The notes beneath the pieces are model-generated. The model worked only from the letters and a program-made list of their open reading frames with translations. It searched no databases and was not told the DNA's origin. Below, one piece after another: positions 1-6,320 of a DNA stretch of 8,522 bases. The stretch covers positions 1-8,522 of the forward strand of contig DAOVUP010000038.1 in NCBI GenBank assembly GCA_030632525.1, in the 5' to 3' direction. The translations under genes were made by a program, and so were the position numbers. This DNA is from Desulfobacteraceae bacterium. GTDB lineage: Bacteria > Desulfobacterota > DSM-4660 > Desulfatiglandales > Desulfatiglandaceae. Every line of letters begins with the position of its first letter. The stretch's first letter is position 1.

Positions 1-736
1 ATACGCGGCAAGAGATGGGCGTGTTGAGAATATGAAGGATGAGGATGTGGAGACATATTACTCCTGCACCCTCTGCCAGTCCTTTGCCCCTAACCATGTA
101 TGCAGTGTAAGCCCTGAGCGAACAGGTCTTTGCGGCGCCTACAACTGGATGGACTGCAAGGCCGCCTTTGAAATCAACCCGACAGGCCCCAACCAGCCCA
201 TAGAAAAGGGTGAGTGTCTTGATCCGGTGCTGGGTCAGTGGAAGGGTGTCAATGATTTCATATTCAAGGCGTCAAGGGGTAATGTGACCCATTATAATTT
301 TTATTCCATGGTGATTGATCCCATGACCACATGCGGGTGCTGTGAATGTATTGCCGCAATGCTTCCCGGCTGCAACGGCGTCATGACCGTCGGCAGGGAT
401 TACGCTGGGGAGACACCCTGCGGCATGAAGTTCACCACACTTGCCGGTGTTATGGGTGGGGGCGCTTCTTCTCCAGGATTTGTGGGTCATTCCAAGTACA
501 ATATTTGCCAGGGTAAGTTCATCTTGGGTGATGGGGGTTTGCTCCGTATGGTCTGGATGCCCAAGATGCTCAAGGAAGAACTTAAAGAGCGGATTGAAAA
601 ACGTGGTGTGGAAATGGGTGTTCCTGATCTTTACGATAAGATTGCGGATGAGACCGTCGGAATCACCGAGGAGGAGATCATGCCATTCCTCGAAAAGGTG
701 GGACATCCGGCCCTCAAGATGGATCCTCTTGTCTAA
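1..736 (+). CDS. acsB: Acetyl-CoA synthase (CO dehydrogenase/ACS beta subunit), C-terminal part, 5' truncated by window edge
   Basis: The frame is already open at base 2, so the gene begins upstream; the ATG at 32 is internal. The visible 245 codons are the A-cluster domain of acetyl-CoA synthase, which condenses a methyl group from the corrinoid protein, CO from CO dehydrogenase, and CoA into acetyl-CoA in the cytoplasm. Counting from the ATG at 32, Cys12, 15, 24 and 34 have the spacing of the [4Fe-4S] ligands 506, 509, 518 and 528 of Moorella AcsB. Cys101-Gly-Cys103 sits exactly 89 residues after Cys12, as Cys595-Gly-Cys597, the distal nickel ligands, do there. Phe18 matches the Phe512 position. 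The distance to the C-terminus (200 residues after the fourth Cys) also fits the family. Whether the N-terminal CODH-binding domain is present (bacterial AcsB) or absent (archaeal CdhC) cannot be seen. acsC follows 112 bp downstream in the same direction. Confidence 0.97.
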   Translation, partial: YAARDGRVENMKDEDVETYYSCTLCQSFAPNHVCSVSPERTGLCGAYNWMDCKAAFEINPTGPNQPIEKGECLDPVLGQWKGVNDFIFKASRGNVTHYNFYSMVIDPMTTCGCCECIAAMLPGCNGVMTVGRDYAGETPCGMKFTTLAGVMGGGASSPGFVGHSKYNICQGKFILGDGGLLRMVWMPKMLKEELKERIEKRGVEMGVPDLYDKIADETVGITEEEIMPFLEKVGHPALKMDPLV

Positions 737-762
737 TAGAGGAATAAGGTAAATTTATTTTC

Positions 763-828
763 GGACGCAGATAAACGCAGATTCGCAGGATTTAACAAAT
801 CTGTATATATCTGCTAAAATCTGCGTCC
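763..828. repeat. Inverted-repeat element in the acsB-acsC gap with 'acgcagat' motifs
   Basis: A perfect 10-bp inverted repeat (GGACGCAGAT at 763-772, ATCTGCGTCC at 819-828) encloses further variants of the same word: ACGCAG at 775-780, CGCAGGAT at 784-791, AAATCTG at 797-803 and ATCTGC at 809-814. CAGATT (778-783) and AATCTG (798-803) can form an inner hairpin. The element fills most of the gap inside the acs operon and has no T-tract, so it does not look like a terminator. From memory, 'cgcagatt...cgcagat' words are dispersed intergenic repeats in many environmental bacterial genomes; other copies cannot be checked here. Confidence 0.55.
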
Positions 829-848
829 TCATATTTTAGGAGTGCGAT

Positions 849-2195
849 ATGGGATTAACTGGAATTCAGATATTTAAAATGTTGCCTAAGACAAATTGCG
901 CAGAGTGCGGTGTTCCCACATGCTTAGCCTTTGCCATGAATCTGGCCGCGGGTAAGGCAGAATTAGATAGCTGCCCATACGTGTCTGATGAGGCCAGGGA
1001 TCAATTGGCAGAGGCATCTGCCCCGCCGATCAGACCGGTTGCCATCGGCGCAGGGACAAGGGCCTTTAAGATCGGTGGCGAAACTGTAATGTTTAGGCAT
1101 GAAAAGACTTTTTACAATCCAACAGCCCTTGCGGTCATGGTTTCCTCGGATATGGATTCGAAGGCCCTTGATAAGAAGCTGAAGGAGTGGAATGCCCTTC
1201 AGTATGAAAGGGTCGGTTTAAATCTCAGACCGGAATTAGTGGCCTTGAAAGATGCCAACGGTGATGCGGCCGCTTTTGCCGGGGTGGCAAAAAAAATTGC
1301 CGAAGAGTCCGAGTTCGGTCTTGTCCTGATGACGGATAATCTGGAGGCCATGAAGGCCGCGGTTGATGGTTGCGCCTTCAAGAAGCCGCTGCTTTATGCT
1401 GCCACTGCCGATAATGTAGAAGAGATGGGTAATCTTGCCAAAGAGACAGGGCTCCCTTTGGCGATAAGGGGAGATAATGTAGATGACCTTATCGCCCTGA
1501 GCGACAAGTTAACAGGAATGGGTCTTAAAGACCTCGTGCTCGATTCAGGGGCAAGGGAAATAAAGGAGCTCTTTCAGGATCAGGTGGCCATGAGGAGGGC
1601 TCCTCTTAAGGCCGCTAATAAATCCTTAGGCTTCCCGACCATTACCTTTCCATGTGAAATGGCCGGCAACCTGGATATGGAGACCCTTATTGCCTCCATG
1701 TTGATCGCCAAATATGCAGGGCTTGCGGTCCTGTCCGATTTCAAAGGCGAAAGTCTTTTCCCGCTCCTTCTCGAGAGACTGAATATCTTCACTGACCCGC
1801 AAAGGCCAATGACCGTGACAGAGGGGATCTACGAGATCGGCGCTCCGGACGAGAATTCTCCGGTACTTGTGACCACCAATTTCTCTCTGACTTACTTTAT
1901 TGTCAGTGGCGAAATTGAAGGGAGCAGGGTGCCGAGCTGGCTGCTTATCATGGACACGGAAGGGCTGTCCGTTATGACAGCGTGGGCCGCGGGCAAGTTC
2001 GCGGGCGATGCAGTTGCCATGTTTGTTAAGAAATGTGGTATTGCCGACAAGGTTGCCCACAAAAATATCATTATCCCCGGTTATGCAGCCTCTATCAGTG
2101 GTGAGATGGAAGAGGACCTGCCGGACTGGAATATTACCATTGGCCCGAGAGATGCATCTCTGCTACCGAAGTTCTTGAAGGATATGGCAAAATAG
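849..2195 (+). CDS. acsC: Corrinoid iron-sulfur protein large (gamma) subunit
   Basis: AcsC (CdhE) is the large subunit of the cytoplasmic heterodimeric corrinoid iron-sulfur protein, which accepts the methyl group from methyl-H4folate via AcsE and passes it to the A-cluster of AcsB. At 448 aa it matches the usual length of about 446. The N-terminal [4Fe-4S] domain shows Cys17, 20, 25 and 42, identical in position to the cluster ligands known from Moorella. A TIM-barrel-like middle (about residues 65-320) leads to the C-terminal corrinoid-binding domain (about 325-448), recognisable by TTNFSLTYF at 342-350 and the Gly/Ala-rich stretch near 376-390. The ATG is set by AGGAG at 838-842, six bases upstream. 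acsE follows after 42 bp. The small subunit gene acsD is not in the window and is expected elsewhere, perhaps upstream of acsB. Confidence 0.97.
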   Translation: MGLTGIQIFKMLPKTNCAECGVPTCLAFAMNLAAGKAELDSCPYVSDEARDQLAEASAPPIRPVAIGAGTRAFKIGGETVMFRHEKTFYNPTALAVMVSSDMDSKALDKKLKEWNALQYERVGLNLRPELVALKDANGDAAAFAGVAKKIAEESEFGLVLMTDNLEAMKAAVDGCAFKKPLLYAATADNVEEMGNLAKETGLPLAIRGDNVDDLIALSDKLTGMGLKDLVLDSGAREIKELFQDQVAMRRAPLKAANKSLGFPTITFPCEMAGNLDMETLIASMLIAKYAGLAVLSDFKGESLFPLLLERLNIFTDPQRPMTVTEGIYEIGAPDENSPVLVTTNFSLTYFIVSGEIEGSRVPSWLLIMDTEGLSVMTAWAAGKFAGDAVAMFVKKCGIADKVAHKNIIIPGYAASISGEMEEDLPDWNITIGPRDASLLPKFLKDMAK

Positions 2196-2237
2196 GATAA
2201 TTGGAACCAGTAAATAATATAGAAAGAGGAGTGTGCC

Positions 2238-3140
2238 ATGTTTTTAATTGGTGAAAATCTAAATGTAATCAATACGATTATCGGCAGGGCCTATAAGGAA
2301 AAGGACCCGGGTCCCATTGCTGAGGAGGCCAAGCGGCAGAAGGACAAGAAGATGGACTGGATCGATATCAATCTGGGTCCGGCGAGAAAGGGTGGTCCTG
2401 AGCTCATGGAGTTCGTAGTCAATACAGTCCAGGACGCCATTGGCGATGAAATCCCGCTCTGTCTCGATACATCTAATATCGATGCCATGGAAGCGGGCCT
2501 GGCCGCCTGTAAGGGAAAGGCCATTATCAACTCCATTATGTGCAGGCCTGAGCGTTATGAAAAGATGATACCGCTGGCCGTAAAATACAAGGCCAATATG
2601 ATCGCGCTCATGTGGGGACCGGACGGCCTGCCCAGGGACGAAAACGAGAGGATGGCCCTCTCCGCCGAGCTGCTGTATGCGGCCAATGAGGCCGGTGTCC
2701 CAAACGAGGATATCTTTGTAGACGGTATTGTGACGCCTGTTAATATCCAGCAGCCACAGCTCATAAGCCTTATGGCCTATCAGGAGATGGTCGGCGAGAT
2801 GTTTCCCGGTGTGAAATCCACATGTGGCCTGTCCAATATATCAAATGGCCCTCCGGACAATTTACGGCCGATCCTGAATCAGACCTATATGGTCATGTTA
2901 GAAAGGAAGGGAATGTACTCCTGCATTGCCGATGCCTATGATGATGGGCTGATTGCCATTGCCAGGGGAGAACGGCCTGATATTGTAGAGCTTATCCACA
3001 AGGTCATGGATGGTGAGAATGTTGACGAAACGGCCCTGGCCGATGAGCCCAATGATAATTGGAAGTTAATAGATTATGTGAAGACCGCAAAAGTTGTTTT
3101 AGGCCAATCCCTCTATTCAGATTCATGGCTTGAGCTGTAA
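2238..3140 (+). CDS. acsE: Methyltetrahydrofolate:corrinoid iron-sulfur protein methyltransferase
   Basis: AcsE (MeTr) transfers the N5-methyl group of methyl-H4folate to Co(I) of the corrinoid iron-sulfur protein. The protein has the pterin-binding TIM-barrel signature: IGEN at 4-7 on the first strand, DINLGP at 43-48, CLDTSN at 75-80, INS at 97-99, VDGI at 161-164 and LSNIS at 198-202. Asp77, Asn98, Asp162 and Asn200 line up with the pterin-binding/activating residues Asp75, Asn96, Asp160 and Asn199 of the Moorella enzyme (recalled numbering). It is 300 aa against about 262 in Moorella; the excess lies mainly in a segment around residues 242-279, just before the final conserved block (KTAKVVLGQSLYSDSW). 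The start is fixed by GAGGAG at 2226-2231, six bases before ATG. It closes the visible acs gene run. Confidence 0.95.
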   Translation: MFLIGENLNVINTIIGRAYKEKDPGPIAEEAKRQKDKKMDWIDINLGPARKGGPELMEFVVNTVQDAIGDEIPLCLDTSNIDAMEAGLAACKGKAIINSIMCRPERYEKMIPLAVKYKANMIALMWGPDGLPRDENERMALSAELLYAANEAGVPNEDIFVDGIVTPVNIQQPQLISLMAYQEMVGEMFPGVKSTCGLSNISNGPPDNLRPILNQTYMVMLERKGMYSCIADAYDDGLIAIARGERPDIVELIHKVMDGENVDETALADEPNDNWKLIDYVKTAKVVLGQSLYSDSWLEL

Positions 3141-3270
3141 TAGCAGGACTGAATACTTGATTCTGGATGCTGGATGAATAAGTACGCGGTAAGATATAAG
3201 TATTAAGTAGCATTGACTTAAAATTGAAGATATTGCACCGTGTTTAGACGGTAATAGCCGGTAAATTTAC
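3141..3270. other. Non-coding gap after acsE with a short tandem heptamer
   Basis: No credible gene is present. A tandem CTGGATG heptamer (3163-3169 and 3170-3176) lies here, as does a 7-bp inverted repeat AATACTT/AAGTATT (3152-3158 and 3198-3204). A small ACCGT/ACGGT hairpin (3237-3241 and 3248-3252) stands just ahead of the terminator. A TTGACT at 3213-3218 has no matching -10 box at normal spacing. Confidence 0.4.
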
Positions 3271-3274
3271 AAGG

Positions 3275-3318
3275 GGCCTCCCCGTAGAGCCGAAGATGTG
3301 GTGTGGGGAGGCCTTTTT
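3275..3318 (+). terminator. Probable terminator of the acs operon
   Basis: GGCCTCCCC (3275-3283) pairs perfectly with GGGGAGGCC (3305-3313) and is followed by TTTTT (3314-3318). The 21-nt loop (3284-3304) is longer than in a standard intrinsic terminator, so a short structured RNA ending in this hairpin is an alternative. It lies 135 bp after the acsE stop and no other terminator-like structure is seen between. Confidence 0.7.
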
Positions 3319-3343
3319 ATTGGATAATCAACATCGATGTGCC

Positions 3344-3444
3344 CGTAAAAAGTCTCCAAGGCCGTCACTCCCGCGAACGCGGGATGATTTTCCTGGATTC
3401 CCGCGTGCGCGGGAATGACGAAAACGGGTCAGTGACTTTTTACG
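3344..3444. repeat. Nested inverted-repeat (MITE/REP-like) element upstream of mrp
   Basis: The ends form a perfect 11-bp inverted repeat, CGTAAAAAGTC (3344-3354) and GACTTTTTACG (3434-3444). Inside, CGTCA (3363-3367) pairs with TGACG (3416-3420), enclosing two GC hairpins: TCCCGCG-AA-CGCGGGA (3369-3384) and ATTCCCGCG-TG-CGCGGGAAT (3397-3416). The layered symmetry is that of a short non-autonomous mobile or REP-like element. 'gtcattcccgcg...gcgggaat' words are, from memory, widespread intergenic repeats in Desulfobacterota and other bacteria. It ends 15 bp before the mrp Shine-Dalgarno. No coding sequence or transposase is present. Confidence 0.75.
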
Positions 3445-3468
3445 AGACTATCAACACTGAGGAGCGTT

Positions 3469-4293
3469 ATGGAAAATACGGGTTGTCATACCCCCGGCGA
3501 TTTTGAGAGGGGTCAACAGGATAAGATGATTGAGGCTAATCTGGCGCGGGTAGGGCGAAAGATCTTAGTGATGAGCGGAAAGGGGGGGGTCGGCAAGAGT
3601 ACGGTGGCCAGTTATCTCGCCCTCCTTTTGAGCATGAACGGCAAGAAGGTCGGTCTGTTAGATGTTGACCTGCACGGTCCGACTATTGCGAGGCTCATGA
3701 ATGTTCAGGGCGGTTTTGATACGGCCGAAGCGGGTGTTGTCAGGCCATACAGGTTTTCTGATAACCTGGGTATCGTCTCTCTCGAGATGATCCTGGGAGA
3801 CAGAGACACGGCAGTCATCTGGCGGGGACCAATGAAGATAAGCGCCATCAGGCAGTTCATATCTGATATTGAATGGGGAGATCTCGATTATCTGATAGTG
3901 GATGCGCCCCCTGGCACAGGGGATGAACCACTTACAGTGGCTCAGACTATCCCCGATGCGGAGGCGCTCATCGTGACCACGCCCCAGGAGATCAGCCTGG
4001 CAGATGTAAGGAAATCTATTAATTTCTGCCGCCAGGTGAACTTGAAGATCCTTGGAGTAGTGGAGAATATGAGTGGTCTTCTCTGCCCCCACTGTGGGAA
4101 AGACGTCCCCATATTTGGGAGCGGAGGTGGTGTGAAAATGGCCGCCGACATGAATGTGCCCATTTTGGGGCAGATTCCTATTGATCCGGAGATGGTCGAT
4201 TCAGGAGACAGAGGTGATCTCAAGGGTCTGATGGAGAAACCTGATCTAAAGGTCAACGCGGCGTATAAGAGGATTCTGGAGGGGATTATTTAG
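3469..4293 (+). CDS. mrp: Mrp/NBP35-family P-loop ATPase (Fe-S cluster carrier, ApbC-like)
   Basis: A 274-aa soluble P-loop NTPase of the Mrp/ApbC group, which binds and transfers [4Fe-4S] clusters to apo-proteins. Visible motifs: deviant Walker A GKGGVGKST at 37-45, the DVDLHGPT strand at 64-71, switch/Walker B region DAPPGTGDE at 144-152, TTPQE at 169-173, and the family's bridging-cluster motif CPHC (Cys205, Cys208) following ENMSGLL. The N-terminus adds about 30 residues before Walker A but has only one Cys (Cys6), so the four-Cys N-terminal cluster of eukaryotic Nbp35 is lacking. GAGGAG at 3459-3464 lies four bases before the ATG; an internal Met20 is a less likely start. It is downstream of the acs genes but separated by a terminator and a repeat. 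A role in maturing the Fe-S enzymes upstream is inference only. It is not CooC, judging by the Mrp-specific motifs. Confidence 0.92.
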   Translation: MENTGCHTPGDFERGQQDKMIEANLARVGRKILVMSGKGGVGKSTVASYLALLLSMNGKKVGLLDVDLHGPTIARLMNVQGGFDTAEAGVVRPYRFSDNLGIVSLEMILGDRDTAVIWRGPMKISAIRQFISDIEWGDLDYLIVDAPPGTGDEPLTVAQTIPDAEALIVTTPQEISLADVRKSINFCRQVNLKILGVVENMSGLLCPHCGKDVPIFGSGGGVKMAADMNVPILGQIPIDPEMVDSGDRGDLKGLMEKPDLKVNAAYKRILEGII

Positions 4294-4317
4294 ATTTGTT
4301 GGTCGTTGGATGTTCGA

Positions 4318-4357
4318 TCCGCCGGAGGCGGACAAGTGCTTGCTCGCCTCTGGCGAG
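4318..4357. repeat. Double GC hairpin between the convergent genes mrp and rmuC
   Basis: Two compact hairpins stand side by side: TCCGCC-GGA-GGCGGA (4318-4332) and CTCGCC-TCT-GGCGAG (4343-4357). They are flanked by the related words GGATGTTCGA (4308-4317) and TTCGACGTTCATC (4358-4370). No T-tract follows directly on either strand; TTTTT occurs only at 4371-4375, inside the rmuC 3' end. It may serve as a weak bidirectional transcription stop, or be a repeat of the REP/dispersed type. Confidence 0.5.
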
Positions 4358-4365
4358 TTCGACGT

Positions 4366-5679
4366 TCATCTTTTTCCACCACTTTCTCCCTCGCCCTGGT
4401 CTTCAAGACCCAGGAGTTTCTCAGAAGCATCCATGGGGAGTTGTTCAACCGCGCGAAGTTTTCGCTTCATGGCCCTTGTGCGAACACCGGTCTGGTCGAT
4501 GGTGTTAGAGGCTGCATCCAAATGATTCTTGACTTTGGCGAGAACATCACCGAATTTACCAAACTCTGTCTTGACTGCTGCGAGAATATTCCAGACCTCA
4601 CTGGATCGCTTCTCTATGGCTAAGGTCCGGAAACCCATTCTCAGACTGCTCAGGATTGCCGAAAGTGTGGTTGGCCCGGCAACCACAACTCGAAAGGTCT
4701 GCTGGAGCTTTTCCATCAGGCCGGGTTGTCGCAGTATCTCAGCGTACAGGCCCTCGGTGGGGAGGAACATAATCGCGAAGTCGGTTGTTCCCGGAGGATC
4801 GAGATATTTTTCTGCGATCTCCTTTGCGGAACTCTGGACCGCACGGGTGAGGGCTGATGTAGCCTTTTCAACTGCATCGACATCAGCGGCATCTGCTGCG
4901 CTGACAAGCCTCAGATAGTCTTCCTGTGGGAATTTAGAGTCGATGGGGAGCCAGACCGCGGTCTTCGGATCTTTGTCGGCGCCTGGCAGCCGCACTGCGT
5001 ATTCAACTATCTCTCGGGACCCTTCTCGTGTCTGGACATTTTTGGCATATTGATCCGGTGTGAGGATTTGCTCTAAGAGGGCCCCAAGTTGCACTTCACC
5101 CCAGGTTCCCCGTGATTTTACATTGGTGAGTACGCGCTTCAGATCGCCCACGCCGGTTGCAAGACTCTGCATTTCCCCAAGACCACGCTGTACTGCCTCT
5201 AATCGCTCACTGACAATCTTGAAAGACTCGGCGAGCCGCTTTTCGAGTGTGTTTTGAAGTTTCTCATCAACGAGCTGTCGAATCTGATCAAGTTTCTTCT
5301 CATTCGCTTCCTGCAGGGACTTCAGTTGTGCGTCAAGGGTATTGCGAAGTTTTTCGATCCGGGCTTCATTCGAGCTGGTGAGTTCCTTTATACGTCTTTC
5401 AACAGATTCTAATTTATCCCTCTGCAGGTTACCCAGCTCACCAATTGTTTTAATCATCGTCTCAATGGAAGATCTCTGGGCCCTGACCACCTCTTCGCGC
5501 AGATCCCGCGCAGCTCTTGCGGACTCGTCTCTGTTAGAACGAAATTCCTCGCGAACTGTTTGTTCTACCCCTTTGTTCGCACGCCTATATGAGGTCGTGA
5601 GAAAAAAGAGTATGATCAATAGGGCCATGGCAGCAGCGGAAAAGCCTGCCGAAAGCCAGGTCAGGGTAATATCCGTCAT
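4366..5679 (-). CDS. rmuC: DNA recombination protein RmuC
   Basis: RmuC proteins limit recombination at inverted repeats; the fold includes a restriction-endonuclease-like core, and the biochemical activity is not well settled. The 437-aa product has a membrane-anchor-like N-terminal helix (about residues 8-28), a long charged coiled coil (about 38-170) and the RmuC domain (about 175-400). Family hallmarks are RGTWGEVQLGALLEQIL at 190-206, WLPIDSKFPQEDY at 243-255, DFAIMFLPTEGLYAEIL at 300-316 and VAGPTTLSAILSSLR at 333-347. The start is supported by GGAGGA (complement of 5689-5694), nine bases upstream. It is convergent with mrp and divergent from the cold-shock gene, so it probably forms its own transcription unit. 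The tail after about residue 415 is low-complexity (Glu/Gly/Lys). Confidence 0.95.
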   Translation of the reverse strand: MTDITLTWLSAGFSAAAMALLIILFFLTTSYRRANKGVEQTVREEFRSNRDESARAARDLREEVVRAQRSSIETMIKTIGELGNLQRDKLESVERRIKELTSSNEARIEKLRNTLDAQLKSLQEANEKKLDQIRQLVDEKLQNTLEKRLAESFKIVSERLEAVQRGLGEMQSLATGVGDLKRVLTNVKSRGTWGEVQLGALLEQILTPDQYAKNVQTREGSREIVEYAVRLPGADKDPKTAVWLPIDSKFPQEDYLRLVSAADAADVDAVEKATSALTRAVQSSAKEIAEKYLDPPGTTDFAIMFLPTEGLYAEILRQPGLMEKLQQTFRVVVAGPTTLSAILSSLRMGFRTLAIEKRSSEVWNILAAVKTEFGKFGDVLAKVKNHLDAASNTIDQTGVRTRAMKRKLRAVEQLPMDASEKLLGLEDQGEGESGGKR

Positions 5680-5708
5680 GTTTCACTCTCCTCCAAGGAA
5701 GTATCCAT

Positions 5709-5759
5709 TATTTGCCGGGCCTATTGCAAGGGATTTATAATATGGGTTTATGGCAAATA
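5709..5759. promoter_or_regulatory. Spaced 8-bp inverted repeat upstream of rmuC
   Basis: TATTTGCC (5709-5716) and GGCAAATA (5752-5759) form a perfect 8-bp inverted repeat with 35 bases between. The interval includes an AT-rich TTTATAATAT stretch (5734-5743) that reads ATATTATAAA on the rmuC strand and could hold its -10 box, although no good -35 is evident. An operator for rmuC is possible but unproven. Confidence 0.25.
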
Positions 5760-5805
5760 GAAAGCCGATACATTGAGACCAGATAATAAATAATGACCTT
5801 TTTCC

Positions 5806-5833
5806 TTGACTTTCTTTGAAAACAGGTTAATAT
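5806..5833 (+). promoter_or_regulatory. Sigma70-type promoter for the cold-shock gene
   Basis: TTGACT (5806-5811) and TAATAT (5828-5833) are separated by 16 bases; each matches its consensus box at five or four positions. Transcription from here would give a leader of roughly 120 nt before the cold-shock ATG, typical for this gene family. It is the best promoter-like pair I saw in the window. Confidence 0.65.
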
Positions 5834-5850
5834 CCTCTTTAATCATAGAA

Positions 5851-5871
5851 GGCCGCCCCTAACTGGCGGTC
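5851..5871 (+). promoter_or_regulatory. Hairpin in the 5' leader of the cold-shock gene
   Basis: GGCCGCC (5851-5857) can pair with GGCGGTC (5865-5871), with one G-U pair, around the 7-nt loop CCTAACT. It would lie near the 5' end of the predicted transcript. Cold-shock mRNAs often carry structured leaders that control stability and translation by temperature; that role here is inference. Confidence 0.35.
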
Positions 5872-5959
5872 AGGTTTCGTTCTAAGGGAAAGATCCATTT
5901 AGCAAAGTGGGACCCTGAAGTTTGGAACTATGAGAATTTCTTGAAAGGAGGGTGTCACT

Positions 5960-6160
5960 ATGGCTAATGGAACAGTGAAGTGGTTTAGCGACCAAAAAGG
6001 CTTTGGATTTATCGAGCAGGAAGATGGACCGGATGTATTTGTCCACCATTCCGCCATAAATGCGGAAGGCTTTAAGTCTCTTAATGAGGGCGATCGCGTT
6101 ACCTTTGACATAGAGCAGGGTCAAAAAGGTCCTGCCGCAGCAAATGTAACTGTGGTTTAA
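5960..6160 (+). CDS. cspA: Cold-shock domain protein (CspA family)
   Basis: A 66-aa single cold-shock-domain protein, a small cytoplasmic beta-barrel that binds single-stranded RNA/DNA and acts as an RNA chaperone. Hallmarks: start [12 protein letters not shown]1 KGFGFI at 13-18, RNP2 VFVHHSAI at 26-33, then EGDRVTFDI at 43-51 and the closing strand AAANVTVV. Length is standard (65-70 aa). AAAGGAGGG at 5944-5952 is a very strong Shine-Dalgarno seven bases before ATG. It stands alone between its own promoter and terminator, so it is monocistronic. Which Csp paralogue it is cannot be told from the sequence alone. Confidence 0.96.
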   Translation: MANGTVKWFSDQKGFGFIEQEDGPDVFVHHSAINAEGFKSLNEGDRVTFDIEQGQKGPAAANVTVV

Positions 6161-6182
6161 ATTAGTATTTTGATTTAATAAG

Positions 6183-6219
6183 AGGCGCTCCATCAAATCT
6201 TGATGGAGCGCCTTTTTTT
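6183..6219 (+). terminator. Intrinsic terminator of the cold-shock gene
   Basis: A perfect 14-bp stem (AGGCGCTCCATCAA at 6183-6196 with TTGATGGAGCGCCT at 6200-6213) with a 3-nt loop runs into a tract of seven T (6213-6219). It begins 23 bp after the stop codon. This is a textbook Rho-independent terminator. Confidence 0.95.
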
Positions 6220-6234
6220 GTTAAACTGTTTGTC

Positions 6235-6262
6235 TTGACCGATCAGGATAAAATCAGTTAAT
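6235..6262 (+). promoter_or_regulatory. Possible promoter for the methionine-synthase-activation-like gene
   Basis: TTGACC (6235-6240) matches the -35 box well; GTTAAT (6257-6262) after 16 bases is a four-of-six -10. It lies just after the cold-shock terminator and about 67 bp before the next ATG. The position is sensible but the -10 is weak. Confidence 0.35.
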
Positions 6263-6294
6263 CCAAACGTGTTCAAAGTTATCTCATTGTTTTT

Positions 6295-6320
6295 CTTTGC
6301 GAGCTTTGCGGCTTTGCGTG
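6295..6320 (+). repeat. Triple CTTTGCG motif immediately before a start codon
   Basis: CTTTGCG occurs three times in a row (6295-6301, 6304-6310, 6312-6318), with steps of nine and eight bases. From memory, 'ctttgcgagctttgcgtctttgcgtgag' strings are a dispersed intergenic repeat in diverse bacterial genomes. Here the repeat ends in GTGAG (6318-6322), the only Shine-Dalgarno-like string before the ATG at 6329. Confidence 0.5.

Noticed and set aside
272..706. 144-codon minus-strand frame over acsB, and similar long antisense frames over acsC, mrp and rmuC
   Set aside because: They lie opposite genes with clear family motifs, have no ribosome sites or recognisable domains, and reflect codon bias of the real genes.
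3213..3255. Promoter before the acs terminator (TTGACT at 3213-3218)
   Set aside because: No acceptable -10 box at 15-19 bases; the nearest AT-rich words are at the wrong distance.
3369..3416. CRISPR array
   Set aside because: The two GC hairpins are adjacent, differ in sequence, and there is no regular repeat-spacer pattern.
3303..3506. 67-codon plus-strand open frame upstream of mrp
   Set aside because: It runs through the terminator hairpin end and the inverted-repeat element and overlaps the mrp start; its translation is typical of this repeat type, not of a gene.
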